From positions 121,782,123 to 121,846,122 of the forward strand of contig NC_088202.1 in assembly GCF_037126465.1 (NCBI RefSeq): a stretch of DNA of 64,000 bases, written 5' to 3'. A model generated the notes under the pieces. The model ran no database searches and was not told the origin of the DNA. It was given only the letters and a program-made list of their open reading frames with translations. Shown here piece after piece: positions 63,560 to 64,000 of the stretch. The stretch's first letter is position 1; the number at the start of each line of letters is the position of its first letter. This DNA is from Ornithodoros turicata (lineage: Eukaryota > Arthropoda > Arachnida > Ixodida > Argasidae). Made by a program: the position numbers and the translations under genes.

Positions 63560-64000
63560 CACAGAAGCATACTGAACCAATGAGCAGCAGGGTGAGAGGT
63601 GAGTGGCATGCAGTGAGCATGGGCCAATAGCATTTGGAGCCTATGAGGGAGCTCTAGAGATGACCGTCTCAAAATGTGAACGAATTTGGTAGAAAGTTCG
63701 AATAACCTTGGCTAAACTTGTCTCATCTAGAGGTGAGTGACCAATGCAGTGAGGTGCTTGCAGCTCAATGGAGCAATAGCAGTTGGGTGAGTGACCACTT
63801 GCAGTTAGATGCACCAATCGCAGTTGGAGCCTACGAGGGAGCTCTAGAGATGTGTGACTGGCTAGAAGTAGGAACCAATAAGCAGTTGGGTGAGTGACCA
63901 CTTGCAGTCAGATGGGCCAACGAGCAGTTAGGGGTAACCACATGCAGTTAGATGAACCAATAGCAGTTGGAGTCTACCGAGGGATCTGAAGACCGGCTAG
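63560..64000 (+). repeat. Complex minisatellite reaching the window end
   Basis: Phrases GCAGTTGGGTGAGTGACCACTTGCAG and GAGGGAGCTCTAGAGATG recur (the latter near 63645, 63835 and, decayed, 63980), with irregular spacing of about 190 and 145 bp and shorter units of about 35-45 bp built on AGCAGTTGG(G/A). No coding potential is evident. Confidence 0.65.

Overview
The window looks like a repeat-dense stretch of an animal nuclear genome, most likely an arthropod and plausibly a tick or another chelicerate. The grounds are eukaryotic retroelement types, spliced-gene signals, TATA promoters, AATAAA signals and a tRNA-derived SINE whose 3' half matches, from memory, repeats common in tick transcripts. 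Species cannot be fixed from sequence alone. No bacterial-type genes, CRISPR arrays or rRNA are present. Almost everything recognisable is transposable-element sequence, much of it nested.

Layout. 1-3.6 kb: decayed RT/RNase H LINE split by a non-autonomous hAT-like element with a perfect 8-bp target duplication. 3.6-7.7 kb: a mariner with inactivated transposase inside a possible older inverted-repeat element, then an isolated LTR-type primer-binding site. 7.7-11.4 kb: a SINE, simple repeats and a LINE RT scrap. 11.47-14.97 kb: Ty3/gypsy element (minus strand) with LTRs and 5-bp TSD but no gag. 17.0-18.2 kb: a compact LTR element with two near-identical 170-bp LTRs and no pol. 18.5-22.6 kb: SINE pieces and a hammerhead-like motif from a lost Penelope-like copy. 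22.69-36.05 kb: a large inverted repeat whose arms face a ~5 kb centre of small paralogous, mostly broken genes with recurring TATA promoters. One arm is interrupted by a deleted LINE with 231-bp in-frame monomers and by another hAT-like element. 36.87-59.96 kb: a 23.1-kb multimeric Penelope-like retroelement (PLE), described below. 60-64 kb: mostly unassigned, then a CR1-like LINE tail and a minisatellite.

The main system is the PLE. It has 4.19-kb units: one full and one 5'-truncated unit on the minus strand, joined head-to-head to four units in tandem on the plus strand. The whole block is flanked by one 10-13 bp target duplication, so it reads as a single insertion. Each full unit has a ~430-bp pseudo-LTR with a hammerhead-like fold, ORF1 encoding an SGNH/GDSL-type hydrolase, and ORF2 encoding a 902-aa RT plus GIY-YIG endonuclease. 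ORF1 and ORF2 are in the same frame, separated only by UGA-CUA and six further sense codons, a recognised leaky-stop context. The copies are nearly identical, and two variant sites occur in all four combinations, pointing to template switching among several RNAs.
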